Shown: positions 46,748-58,233, counted from the stretch's first letter. The stretch is DNA of 64,000 nt from Uloborus plumipes (GCA_038373865.1 JAXGGA010002049.1:1-64000), one strand, 5' to 3'. The notes: generated from the sequence alone by a model not told the origin. A program made the numbers and translations.

Positions 46748-46976
46748 CATACTGTAAAAAATGAATGTTGCATTTACAGTATAATACAGCTAAATTTTAG
46801 TAATAAACTCTAAAAATGGCTTATTTTACAGTACTAAACTGTAAAACTGCTGATTTTACAGTAATAAACTGTAAAATTGCTAATGTTACAGTTTATTACT
46901 GTGCCGTTACAGTTTTAAATTGGAACCTCGTCTGCCAGTATTATACTGTAAAAACAACTGTTCATTTTTTGCAGTG
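46748..46976. repeat. ACTGTAAAA-family repeat, copy 4
   Basis: Short copy (about 230 bp) from ATACTGTAAAAAATGAATG to CATTTTTTGCAGTG, in the intron just before gene A exon 4. Confidence 0.85.
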
Positions 46977-47267
46977 CATCTAACACGTTTGATCTTTCGG
47001 ACAGAACACGATGTTTAGGTAGTTTAATTTGAGTTTAACTCAAAGCAAATTAGTCCTTTAAAAAAAGCATTGAAGACTCGAAGTTCCTGTTTCACATCTA
47101 CAGGAGCATTCCAAGCAACGTGGTCCTAAGGTCCAAAATATTAAAATTAGATTTTAAAAAAATCTACAAAAGTGATTTTAAATAGTTGAAGTGCATATTT
47201 TAGTAAAATTACATAGATAATTTGATTTAAGAAAATTGAGAGAGTGGAAATTGGAAATTATTGTGTA

Positions 47268-49329
47268 GGGGAGAGCGGGGCTAAAAGTTCCGTTTTTTGA
47301 TCAAGCTCAAAATTCGTTTTGAAAACTTTGTTCTAGAATTAATATTCCGAGGTTAAAACTTAGTATTATATGTCCCTTTGATATACAGACTGTTTTTTGA
47401 GTTGTATTTTGTAAGGTTTTTCAATAATTAATTTTATAGCAAGTAAAGCCGAAAAGGAACAACTAACCCCGTCTTGGGGCAAGTTGTTCCGTGGTTGGGG
47501 CAAATTGTTCCGATATTAACAAGACGATGAATAACGATGCTGATTTCGAATTTAACCACGTTGCGAGATGAATAACTCCTTAAAAACATAATTTGTATTA
47601 AAAAAACAATGGTTGATATTAGTATGACTTTATGTACGGCTTTATGACTGTATGTACGTATGTTATGCATGTGCGTATGTAGGTATGTCGCGTAACTCAA
47701 AAACTGTATACCGTAGAAGATTCTAATTTGATATGTTGGCTTTGAGGGAGGTCTAGTTGTGTACCTCCCCTTGTGGTTGCATTCGAATGTTCCCGGGGGG
47801 GGGGGGCTTACCCTTCTTTGGAGTAAATCAGTTAATTTTAATGTAGACAAAAGTGATATGAATTGGCGCAATCACTTGACGATATATCACCAAGCTTTTG
47901 GTCGCCAAGTGTTTGACGCCAACTTGGTGACAGCTCGCCAAGTTGGCGACAAATTTGCCGAAGAAAATGATTTCTTGAATTTCGGTTCAATTTTTGCGCT
48001 ATTGGCGATATTTTGCGAAAAATCCACTGAATGCTGTTAAAATCGGCCATATTTAGAAAATTAGTTTACGCTCAAGAAAAAAAAATGGCAACCCATTTTT
48101 ATTCAACTTTTTTTTTTTACCATTTACTTTTTTCACGCTAATTAGAACAGACGATTTCTGTAAATCCAATTTGAAATTGATTTTTACTAACTTAAAAACG
48201 CCTGTATCTTTTTGCTGGGTGAAGCGGTTAGTAATTTCCAAAGAAATTACTAACCGCTGCGCGAGAAAATTTCCTTTAGGACGTATTTTCTTCGATCTTT
48301 CTGATGAGACCTTTGCTTTGAGGCTTTTCCTGTTACGACGGGATTTAAAACTTTTTTTGGCGATTGATTTCTTTTTTGCACTAGATGCCGGCAAAATAAC
48401 TTAATAATGCAGTCGGGACTTATAGACACGCGTTGCTTGACAAAAGTTTTATTCTCAAGGTAGACCGTGCAAAGCCGGGCAACTCACCTAGTAAATAGTA
48501 AATTATAACACATTAATATGGTAAAATACAGTTAATACAGTGTAACAAATGAAAATTACATATAATAACTAACAGCTTCAACAGCTAATAAGCTGAGATA
48601 ATTGGTTCAGTCTTCAGTTATAACAGGGAGCTATCTAGAACTTCTAATACGATTCTCCGAAATTATGACTTTTTAATCAAAGTATGAAACATATTTCGAT
48701 AGCTTACATGGTTCGCTTTTCGAAAATTTTATATCTAATATATATCTATCGGATAGACTGAATATTTCTGGATTTATGTTTGATGAAATCTCACTTTCGG
48801 TCTTCACAGTAACATATAATATTTATTTATATGTGTATTAAGTCACTGCATCACTGGTTCAGATGAATAGGGCAAGACGTTTCTTCAGGATAGTTGCTAA
48901 TTTTTATGGGGCAAGTTGTTCCGCGGAACAACTTGCCCCAAAAAAAGGGAACAACTAGCCCCAAAAGCACATGTCTTTAAAACATTAAATTATATGTTAG
49001 ATAACGAAACATAAATAGTTTCAGCGTAGGATATAAGGGTGCACAATCTATCTTCATGTAAAAAAACCAAAAAGCTAAACATTAACTATTCAATTTAGGG
49101 CGAAAGACCAAAAACACCAAAAACAAAAATATTTACTTTCGTAAATCAGTAATGCACGTGCTCGGCTTTTGATACACCGGACGCCACTGGGCTGGCTAAA
49201 ATGGCCGCCATTTGTGCGCTATAACATTCTATTTCACGACGTATTTACAAAATACATGTATCTTTTTTCTTAGCTGAGTTATTTCAAAGGGAACAACTTA
49301 CCCGCGGAACTTTTAGCCCCGCTCTCCCC
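47268..49329. mobile_element. 2.06 kb TA-flanked element with nested Helitron
   Basis: GGGGAGAGCGGGGCTAAAAG at 47268 and its inverse at 49329, both continuing TTCCG and flanked by TA. GGGGCAA(A/G)TTGTTCCG words occur at 47480, 47498 and 48910-48960 in both directions. Two short runs of text in between belong to a Helitron. Confidence 0.85.
47640..48491 (+). mobile_element. Helitron-like insert, 3' end certain, 5' end unclear
   Basis: The 3' end ACCGTGCAAAGCCGGGCAAC then TCACCTAG|T fits the Helitron terminus. TATGTCGCGTAACTCAAAAAC near 47684 is text typical of the left part of such elements. A perfect 15-bp-stem hairpin GCGGTTAGTAATTTC-CAAA lies at 48224-48258. CGCCAAGTTGGCGAC palindromes are at 47905-47952. 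Confidence 0.6.
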
Positions 49330-49854
49330 TACATATTCAGAATTCACTTTTTTCAACGAAATCTTAGTGAGAATATATTTGTTGTTTACAACGCAATCAA
49401 CTTAATAATGAAAAAAGTACTAACATATCATATTAAGCACATCTGCTGTTGGGACATAAAGTATTTGACATGAATTTATTTTTAAATTATTTTTAAATAT
49501 TATTTATTAAGTTTCGTTACAAAATTCCTTTGCAGTCCCACACGTCACAACAAATGTCACACACGTCACAGTATTAATTGTTACATTTCAGCCCGAGTAC
49601 TGGGTTAACAGAAGATTTACTATTATGGCGCTTTTGGGGATTTGTTCCAGAATTAAAAAAAAATAACTAATGGCATTCGCATTCGCCTTCCGCTTGGCAC
49701 CAATTTGTTCTGATTCAAGCCAAACGAGTGATTAGCGTCGCCAAATGGCACATTTCTTTGTTTACATCTATTGTGTCTTTTCCGTAAACTCAGTTTAGTA
49801 CTGTATTTAATAAAAATTCACGTTTTGGTGGCGAAGAAAAAGGGCAATTCTTAC

Positions 49855-50118
49855 CTGTAAAATTTTAACGAAGTTTTCTTTGTCATTTGGTTGAACTCCA
49901 ATAGCCCCCTGCCAGCAGTTGGGATATTGAAAAGAAAAGTCCATTCCATCAAAATTATGTTCTTTTAAGTATTTTACGGCGTGGCTGACGAAATTCTTTC
50001 GTCTTTCATCTGTTTCCATAAGCTCGGAATATTTCTTTGTACTGTCTCTCCAGCCTCCAAGAGCGAGCATTATTTTTGTCTCTCCAGTAAAAGGTCTTGT
50101 CTTCAAATCAACAGTTAT
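49855..50118 (-). CDS. Gene A exon 3, inactive GH18 active-site exon
   Basis: The 264 nt in phase 0 encode ITVDLKTRPFTGETKIMLAL, GGWRDSTKKYSELMETDERR and, further on, HNFDGMDFSFQYPNCWQGA. Compared with DxxDxDxE the residues are D, D, S, Q: the catalytic Glu is Gln and the supporting Asp is Ser. Donor TTACAG|GTAAGA; the acceptor GAGGCAG at 50119-50120 is set by phase, although its pyrimidine tract is weak. The reading frame has no other damage, which argues for constraint rather than decay. Confidence 0.92.
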
Positions 50119-51563
50119 CTGCCTCAAATTAAATAAGAAAAATAGTCATATTTAGAGAAGTACTTTTACAGACATTTGGCAAACAATAAAAACTATTGTG
50201 TAAAAGAGCTAACTGCCAACTGAATGTTTTTAGTGAAATCATTAAAACAATGTGTAAACGTTGTAGGCACATGGAATGCTGCATTTTCTTTTTAAGTATC
50301 ACGGAAAGTGCTACAAGATTTTCCAATCTAATGGAAGTTTGGTTATTTGTGCTCAACTCTGTTTAAATAACAATTCTGTAAAAGCATTTGTCATAACACT
50401 CCTAACATTAATAAATATTGGTATACTAGCCTTATGAATTTCTTCTTAAAATCAAGGGTTTTATCATCTTCTCCGCTGTGCAAAAGCACAAACTTTCTTT
50501 TTATTATTATTAAAATAGTTTTTGAATATTTACCTACTATCCGCTAATCCAAACAACTGCTTAACAAAACGTGCACCGATTAAACTTATGCTTGAAAAGT
50601 AGATTCACTTAACCGATTCACAAAATTTAATGTCTAGCTTGTCCAACTTATTTAAAGTTTTAGTCTGCTTATGCATTTAATTCATATCTAAACGATGAGT
50701 AAATGTATGCCTAAATGAAGGTATTTTTCCGTAAAAGGATCTTGCCTGAACATGCGACCATGAGGAGTTTGAGACAATATCTGATGAATTGAATTTGATA
50801 TTTCGCTGCATTGGTATTCATTGAAACGGGATTTCGCTCTCAATGTGTGTGTGCGCGAGCGAGCGTGCGTGCGTGTGCACTGTGCATGTGTGTGCGAATC
50901 CCAACCGGAAACGCGCAATGAAATTTTTTATAACTAAACCAAACACTTTGAGTCAAATGACAAGTGTTTCAAGAACCATCTGGACTGAACGTAGTTAAAA
51001 CGATTACATCTGAAACAAAGAGTCTACTTATCAATCTACTCGGATGTACGCATGGAGAGTTTTGCGGCTTATTTCTTTCAGACAATGTCTTTGATATTGG
51101 AACTATATATCCCAAAAAACCATTTCTTACCCTATTCTAGCATAATTATTTGTCTAACTGTCAGCTCGAGATTCATTTTCTCGTAAAACACATTCCCAGA
51201 CTAAACTAAGAGATATCCAGCGAAAGAAAATACAAGAAGCACTAAACCTTTTTGAAGTTGACGTTTTCAGACAATGGATCAGTAAACGTGACAACGTAAA
51301 TCTCATTCCTTTGGGCACTTGTTTTGAATACGACACGTGATGTATCAAACGGACGCATTCACCTACGGATAGATAGTGCGTAACATTCGACATTTAGCGA
51401 TATTGACTCAGCTTAGTGTTTATATGAGATTTTTCCCCCCCAAATAAGCTGCCTGACACCCTTCTAGATTGTGCTTCTCAACATGAAATCTTTCTCTGTT
51501 TAATCCTTTAAGGAACATGGGATATATCGAGCTTCGGCAACAAAAGTGACACTATTCTAAATT

Positions 51564-51730
51564 TTGTAGAAACGTGAGACTATGTATTGATTTAAAATCA
51601 TCAATAAAAAGTTTAATGCTCCTTCTAGCTACAAAACTAACACATTTTGTAGAAACGTGTGACTATGTATTGATTTAAAATTATCAATAAAAAGTTTAAT
51701 GCTTCTTCTAACTACAAAACTAACACAGAC
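51564..51730. repeat. 83-bp tandem duplication
   Basis: TTTGTAGAAACGTG(A/T)GACTA with CAATAAAAAGTTTAATGCT is present twice in a row, about 94 percent alike. The rest of 50119-52080 (gene A intron) holds only a GT/GC microsatellite at 50843-50893. Confidence 0.85.
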
Positions 51731-52084
51731 TGATCTTATATAACTAGTGCGTATTGAAACGATAGTTTTAAAAAAATTTAAAAATTTCGAAATAAAAAAA
51801 AATGACTTAGCCTCTTTTGAACAAAATGACACAAACAAAATGACACAAACAAAATGACTCAAACAAAATAATATAATAAAATGATTCAATTTCATTTGAA
51901 AATAATCCAAGTATTTTTTTTTTTCACTCATGAATTCTGTACAAATTTTAGGTGCAAAAAACTTACTTGTGACTCAATTCATATCTTGAAAGAAAAACAT
52001 GTATTTCCCCCCGAGTTTTCAATACGATTAAACTTAGTTTCGAGCTTCTAATTATTAGCAAATAGATTGTTACACTGTTAAAAC

Positions 52085-52356
52085 TACAGGGCACCTTTAA
52101 GGGTGACAAGGCGCCTTTAAGGGTGAAACGTTGTAGCTCCAGCGGCACCCCCTGCAGGGTGCCATTTGACTCCCTATGGCACCCTTGAAAGTGGCGTTTG
52201 GCTTCTTATAGCACCCTTGGGATGCCATTAAGTGCCCCTTGTGGACCACATGGAACCAAATGGCACCTTTAAAGGTACCATAGGGAGTCAAGTGGCACCC
52301 TTCAGGGGGTGCCGCTGGTGTTACAACGTTGTACTCTTAAAGGTGCCTTGTGAAAC
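52085..52356. mobile_element. GC-rich foldback MITE
   Basis: AAAACTACAGGGCACCTTTA and, inversely, AAAACTACAAGTTTCACAAG followed by GCACCTTTAAG. GGCACC and GGTGCC words alternate through the body (about a dozen), so the whole can fold on itself. Confidence 0.75.
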
Positions 52357-52365
52357 TTGTAGTTT

Positions 52366-52860
52366 TATACAAATACAAATGTGGCGACCAGCAGCAGGCT
52401 CTGGGCCCAACTTGACTGGTCCTAGTCAAATTAAAGACCCCAATGAAGATCAATGGCCCTCTTAAAGCCATCTACTCCATTGCTCTTTACCGCTTCTTCC
52501 GGTAAGCTGTTCCAAGTTCCCACTACCCTGCTAAAATAGTAATTTTTTCGAATTTCAAGATTAGCCTGAGATTTAAACAGCTTAAAACAATGACCCCTTG
52601 TCCTGCTTTCCGTGCGAAAATCTAACCCCGTAACATCATTCATTTTAATAAATTTAAACAACTGAATCATGTCCCCTCTGGCTCTCCTCCGCTCAAGACT
52701 ATACATATTAAGCATTCTAAGTCTGGAATCATAGTCTAAATTAGAAAACCCATTTACTAACCTTGTAGCCCTTCTTTGTACCCTTTCCAATAAATTAATG
52801 TCTTTCTTCAGATAAGGAGACCAAAACTGAACAGCATACTCCAAATGAGGTCTTACCAAA
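52366..52860 (-). mobile_element. 5'-truncated CR1/jockey-like LINE
   Basis: The coding end of a reverse transcriptase plus a 3' tail GACTAGGACCAGTCAAGTTG, GCCTGCTGCTGGTCGCCACA and ATTTGTATTTGTAT, a short TTTGTAT-type repeat end as in CR1 elements. The 5' truncation near 52860 is typical of incomplete target-primed insertion. Confidence 0.88.
52431..52859 (-). pseudogene. LINE reverse transcriptase C-terminal fragment
   Basis: The frame is open for 142 codons to a stop: VRPHLEYAVQFWSPYLKKDI, NLLERVQRRATRLVNGFSNL, SLERRRARGDMIQLFKFIK, RTRGHCFKLFKSQ, FSRVVGTWNSLPEE. This is the thumb/C-terminal part downstream of the RT catalytic core in jockey/CR1 ORF2. No stops or shifts, so the insertion is fairly young. 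The polymerase core and endonuclease are missing. Confidence 0.9.
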
Positions 52861-53139
52861 CTTCAACAGAGTACAATTATATTATCAATAAAATAGTCTG
52901 CTTTGAGAATTTTGACTAAACACCTGTTAAAAACAAGCTGTCTTTACATAGTCATAAAATAAGAAAATAAAGTTTGGAGGACTATAAATTAAGTTAAAAA
53001 GTATCGTGGTATAATAATTCCACTTAATTTTATATATTAAAATAAAAATATATTTTACTAGCAAGCGACATTTCCTCAAAAAACTACATAAGAGCAAGAA
53101 GTGTGCATGTAATAGAAAAATATGAAAAATTAATATTAC

Positions 53140-53357
53140 ATTCATGAAGTTCATTCCAACATCTAGTGCCAAATCTCCTTCCATGATTGTGTATTTTTTT
53201 GGATCCAGCCTCGCAAATTCGTAGTTCACGTGAGTACAGTATTCGGGCATGATCTTCTCCGGAGTGAAAGTCACTTTGTAAAAAGACTGAGTGTTGAACA
53301 GGCACACAACTCTCTTCCCACAAAACTTTGTTTCTCGGCATATTTTCATAGGGTCCT
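53140..53357 (-). CDS. Gene A exon 2, start of GH18 barrel
   Basis: Acceptor ATTTTCAG, donor AAT|GTAATA. Two split-codon bases and 72 codons encode DPMKICRETKFCGKRVVCLF and then NTQSFYKVTFTPEKIMPEYC and THVNYEFARLD. The CTH-Y-F pattern identifies GH18 strand 2. There is no long acidic linker as in gene B; only about a dozen residues precede strand 1. The exon needs an upstream exon ending in phase 1. Confidence 0.87.
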
Positions 53358-53499
53358 CTGAAAATATTGAAAATGTTTATTATGGGTGAAAGAATGAGTT
53401 TTACAAAACAGTAGAGTAATTAAATAAATCATAGCATTAAAAAAACTGTAAAATACGCTTTTAGAGTTAATCAAACTTTAAAGAGCTTTACACCATGAT

Positions 53500-54546
53500 G
53501 TATTATAAGTTTACCAAAACAAGAAAAATTGATGCTGCAGAAATTCAGTTAATTAATTTCTGTTATTTCATTTATTTATTTTTTGGTGCTTCAATTTTTC
53601 ATAACTTAGAGTATGTTTCCTCAAATATTTTATTCAAACTCAAAAGTTCTGTTACATAAAAATGAAGAGAAAATGAATCAATGAAAACTACAATTAAGCA
53701 GAAAAACAAGAAGATTGAAGCATTGAGGAAACAAGTTTATTGTATGAAAACTCCTCAAAATACTGATCCGTATACTAGTAGAAAAAAAGAAGCTTGTAGG
53801 GGAAAAACGAGTTTCATCTGCTATCAAAAAAATTTACTGCTTAGTTTTGCTCTTATGTCACACAAAACATTTCTTCAAAGCAATTCTAAAAAAACTAGTT
53901 ATGCAATGTTTTGCAAACTCAAGCCCTTCTGGATCATTAAACCAAATGTAACAAGTCGAGACACTTGTTTATGCACAAAGCAAGCTAAATTTTAATATTT
54001 TATCAATAAATTAAATTTCCTGCAAATAATTTTAAAAAGCAGGCAGAAGAGTTGTGTGTTGAAAAAGTTGAAGTTGTGTGTTGTTTTAAAACAAATGCTT
54101 CATTAGCTTCGATTTGGCAATCTCATAACTTATTTTATTTAAAAACATTATTGCTCATTTTTATTTTCAAAAAATACTTTTTTTTATAAAATTTGATTTC
54201 TTAGGTAATATATATATATATATTAATAGAACTATTATAATTCTGCGTTAGAAACTATCATTTTTAGCGATGTTAATGAAGACTGAAAGCATAAACACAG
54301 ATCAATAATACTCATCAGATCTGTAATTCATATTAACATCAGATCTGTAACACTCATCAGATCTGTAACGGCTTAAAAGTAAGCCCTCTAAGGAGGGGGT
54401 AAATAACTTCATTGACCTCCCCCCTTTTATTTTCTGGCATTTAGACCCAATTTAGACTTAAAATTTAATATTAATTTTTTTCTGCAAAAAAAATTTTCAT
54501 TGGGAAACTTCAATTTCAAATTGGCACTTTTCAGAATATTGGCTCA
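53500..54546 (-). mobile_element. Partial inverted copy of the 34168-35781 element
   Basis: In inverse orientation it repeats the first 700 bp or so: TTGGCACTTTTCAGAATATT at the end, CTCATCAGATCTGTAAC motifs at 54313-54370, CTTTAAGGAGGGGGTAAATAAC-like text, and GGTGCTTCAATTTTTCATAA at 53585. The part with the other motifs is missing. Confidence 0.75.
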
Positions 54547-55452
54547 TGTGACAATTTTTAAAACTTACTTTTTACCATGGATAAAGGTTATAATTCCATC
54601 AGTATCATGTCCCCCTAGTCACAAAAATGGTTAGTAACTTAAAATATGATCCCGTTTTATCTGTTGAGAAAACTCCATTAAAAAATACACAACAATTTTT
54701 GAACGCTTTTTCTAGAATTTTAAAAAATTGTTACATATCAACTTCATCTACTTGCCCTTTTAATTGCATTTCGACATTTTAATTAGGGGTGGCCAACCAG
54801 CGGCACGCGTGCCACAGTATGGTGCGGCAAAGCAATAACAATGGCACGCGTAGACTGATTGAAAAAAAAAATTAAATTGAGGACATTTCTGAGTGTGCTG
54901 AAGCCTGAGAGGCTTCATAATTTTTGCTTCTGTTCAAATCTTGGTGCAGTCATTGACAAAATTTTCATTCTTCAGCAGACAGACTCGAAAAGGAATTTAC
55001 TTATAGAAAATATTAAAATTCCGTGCCTTATTCGGTTGAAAAGAATCTTGAGATTTCATTCTGTTCAAATCCATATAAAATTATTGAGGGTACTCTCATT
55101 TTTCAGCAGCTAAACGTGGGGAGGAATGAGACTGGTGACGGTAAATATTAATTTCTAAGGCTAGCTGGCTAATGACGGAGCCTATAACTTTCAAATTTTA
55201 GCTTTTGTTAAGCACTAGTTACAACTGGAGCCGCTATATAGACAGGCCGACGCATCAAGCTTAAGTTTCACTATTTTGGATCCAACTCATTTATTTTTAC
55301 TTTCATTTTTCATTGGAGCTAGGCCTACCAGAACAAAGTTTCGAAGAATTGCCAAGCTTTGTCAAGATCACGTGAAAAGTTATCAAAAAGCGATAACTCG
55401 GCAGAAAAAACAACTCTCAAACACGCGCGGGATCCAAAGTAGTCGAACTTAG

Positions 55453-55640
55453 GCTGGAATTCAAGTGAAACACGGACGATCGCAACTCACCATTGCAATC
55501 GTAAATTCCCAAATTTGGATTCAAGTGAAACGTTACAATCGCTACGAGATGCTATTCTATCGTAATTCGACTTCCAATAGCGATTGCAATTGCGATCGCC
55601 TCGAAGTGATTGCAATGGTGTTTCACTTGAATTCGGCCTT
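55453..55640. mobile_element. GAATTCAAGTGAAACAC MITE, tandem pair member 1
   Basis: GGAATTCAAGTGAAACAC to GTGTTTCACTTGAATTC inverted ends, 188 bp, with GCGATTGCAATTGCGATCGC inside. Confidence 0.85.
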
Positions 55641-55724
55641 TAATCTTGATGCGTTGTCTATATAGGGGTCTTAGATGCATTCATTTCCGAAATTGTTCAC
55701 AATGGGGAAGGAATAAACTTAGTA

Positions 55725-55921
55725 CGGGATTCAAGTAAAACACGGACGATCGCAACCCACCAATGCAATCGCAAATTCCCAAATTTGGATCCAAGTGAAA
55801 CGTTACAATCGCTACGAGATGCAATTCTATCGTAATTCGACTTCCAGTAGCGATTGCAATTTTGGTCTATTGCGATCGCCTCAAAGCGATTGCAATGGTG
55901 TTTCACTTGAATTCGGCCCTT
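55725..55921. mobile_element. GAATTCAAGTGAAACAC MITE, tandem pair member 2
   Basis: Same orientation and body as member 1, 84 bp away, with an 8-11 bp extra TTTGGTCTA before the last third. Confidence 0.85.
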
Positions 55922-56713
55922 AATGAGGGAAAATGCTCTTATTTCTGAAAATAATTGGCTGTTGAGAAGCATCAGCCATTCCTTTTCTTTCTCTTACGCA
56001 CATCCAAAACTAATGAATAATATCAAGGTAAGTTTTGAGTACTGAAACACAATGGGAATCCAATTAATTAAATTTATTACCGATTATGCTTTTATCAGGA
56101 TTCTTTTACCCTTGACCTTTGTTAGGAAAAAATGCATCTATCAACTCTTCTCGACAGTTACGGAGATTCATTTTAAGGCATTTTTCTTTCAAGCCTGAAT
56201 ATGAATTCAGTGAGATATGACGCAAGAAAATACTCGTAAAGTTTAACTCACCATCGGGAAAAATCTGAGCACATGAGTACAGCCAACAGCTGGTATGTAA
56301 AACAATTGTTCAGCAATAAAATGCCCGAAAAAGAAGCGAAAATTGTTCCCGGCCCTCGTAAAACTCGAAAACAGATGCTGAAGAAAAAACAAATCAGATT
56401 TTTACAACTGTCTTCTCAACAAATGCTGTACTTCTTGGAAAGTAGAGGAGATCTTAATAGGGGCGGAGTAAATAGCGGGATGAACTTTAGTCGCATTTTC
56501 TTTATTTGAGATGATGAAATCTGTTATGCGTGTGCAGTTTTGATTTCACTTGGTGCGCAATTGTGAGGTATAGAGGATGACGTGACTTTAAGTAACAAGT
56601 GTGTATAGTACGTCATATTAGAGGGTTAAATATGCTTTTAATTGGTAATTAGAAGTTATGCTTACTAACAGTTACAGCAGAACACTTTCGAAATCCAACA
56701 CTGTTATGAATCC

Positions 56714-56975
56714 CAGTGGCGCATCCAGAATTGCTCCCTGGGAGGGGCTAGGGGGCCCTCCTTCAGAAGTTTTTCGAATTTGTAGTCATAGAGGAAAAAA
56801 CTAAAGCTATTCTTGGTGAAATAAAGAAGGGGGTACGGGGCTATTTCTCGGCAAATTTCCAAATGTCAAATCCATTAAACACAATTTTAAGCAGTTTGGT
56901 TTCAACAAAAATGATCATCTTCATATTTCTGAGAGTGTCTTAAGCCCATTAGCTCCTCCCGTAGGTGAGCCACTG
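56714..56975. mobile_element. CAGTGGCG-type MITE
   Basis: CAGTGGCGCATCCAG and inversely CAGTGGCTCACCTAC, ends of the kind found on many hAT MITEs. GC-rich GGAGGGGCTAGGGGGCCC near the left end. Confidence 0.6.
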
Positions 56976-57379
56976 ATGAATTCTTTCAACTTTTGTGAGT
57001 ACGAGATAAAATTTGTCGTGTTAGGAAGCTACTTGTGACATTTCATAGGGAAAACCACTTGTGTGTTGATAGCTGATGAATGATGATCTTCAAATTGAAT
57101 CTGACTTCCTATCACAAACTAACACGGAAAGTTGTAAGTCTGTGAGCTAATTACTTATGCTCTGAAAAGAGGCCTGAAATTAGAGCATTTCGTTAAAAAA
57201 TTCTTAAATGCGAGTTACACATAACAAAGCTGCTACATACCTAATACGCTCCAATATTTCGAATTTTTATCACCTGAATAACAACACTGGTGTAAACAGT
57301 TCTGTTATTTCTATGTTTTATCAACTCATGGGTGTATGATCAAATTATTTTATTGCCTGAGTGCCCTGGAGTGTCTCTA

Positions 57380-57910
57380 CCATAGAGCTCCTGCCGTAGA
57401 TTTGCAGAGACAGTATTGTCTAAACAGCATTCTCTTAGCCGCATAAAAAATCGAGAGACAACAAAAAAGCGCGATATATCAGAAAACGCCGTTTACCGAG
57501 GTAATAAAAACTGATCGTACAGATTTACGATATGTGTACATTCAAAAAGATTAGTATGTAATCATATCAGTACAGTCTTTTTTATTAAAATAAAAAATGC
57601 TTATCAATTTTTGTTTTAAAATAAAAATAAAAAATTTAAATATTTCTATTTCATTATGTTGGAATACCAAACGAAAGTTGCAACTTTAGTTGCAACAAGT
57701 TCTGCTGAATGAAAAACATAACAAGTTTGATCATTGTTTGAAAAAAAAGAAAATACTGTTGCTGAGAAATGATTTTTTTTTTCTATGATCTCAAACATTT
57801 TCAAATATATTTTTGTATAGTTTCCGGAGACAAAGGAAAAGCGCGATACATCTGAGTGATATAACGAGTAATATAACGAGGCACGATGTAACGAGGGGTT
57901 ACTCTATTTG
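57380..57910. repeat. Fragment with AAAGCGCGATA(C/T)AT motifs
   Basis: AAAAGCGCGATATATC (57467) and GGAAAAGCGCGATACATC (57835), then TATAACGAGG and GATGTAACGAGGGGTTACT. The last stretch also occurs at 36485-36552, so it is a dispersed repeat, probably Tigger-related. Confidence 0.55.
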
Positions 57911-58233
57911 AAGTCGGTGCAAAAACAGGGAGGAAACATAATTTTATTTGTCAACGAACAGCTATAAAATCAATTTTTTCATCCCACAGATTTGCAGCGA
58001 GTGTAGTCTGGAATACAACGCAAAAAAAAAAAAAAAAACTATCACAATTCATCTGAAACGAAAGGATCTTAAGTTGAAGCATTGGAATTTCTCTTACCTC
58101 AACTGACCCTTTTACTATTTGCCAGATTTCAAAAATATTCAACCGGACACTCTTCAACCAGAAGAGTATTCAAGATTACTCAACCTTGGTTAGTTTTTAG
58201 AGTGTTTTAGTGGGTAGTTCATTCCGAAAGCTA

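Larger units (their letters stand above)
39831..53357 (-). other. Gene A: GH18 chitinase-like gene, first exon not seen
   Basis: Gene-level entry for six exons (53357-53140, 50118-49855, 46653-46550, 43024-42907, 41992-41807, 40136-39831) joined by GT-AG introns with consistent phases, giving 397 residues and a TAA stop. Motifs in order: KRVVCLFNTQSFYKV (strand 1), YCTHVNYEFARL (strand 2), KIMLALGGW (strand 3), FDGMDFSFQYP (active site), [11 protein letters not shown] (strand 6) and GYGGVLLKEL (strand 8). The acid/base Glu is Gln and the third Asp of DxxDxDxE is Ser, so hydrolysis is not expected. The barrel is otherwise intact, as in chitinase-like lectins. The first visible exon opens in phase 1, as in gene B, so a signal-peptide exon is expected further upstream; none was recognised between 53358 and 64000. 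It is the tandem paralogue of gene B, whose first exon starts 7 kb downstream of the A stop. Confidence 0.88.

Noticed and set aside
47434..47871. 145-codon minus-strand open frame
   Set aside because: It runs across the boundary between the GGGGCAAGTTGTTCC element and the Helitron text and has no domain.
1..53357. A and B as two GH18 domains of one Cht10-like multi-domain chitinase
   Set aside because: Gene A ends with an in-frame stop in its last exon (39831) and gene B has its own signal-peptide exon at 32859, so they are two genes. The shared phase-1 entry is explained by a common ancestor.
56255..56390. Minus-strand segment between CTTCAG and GATG|GTGAGT as the first exon of gene A
   Set aside because: The frame with the required phase holds a stop codon and there is no ATG followed by a hydrophobic core.
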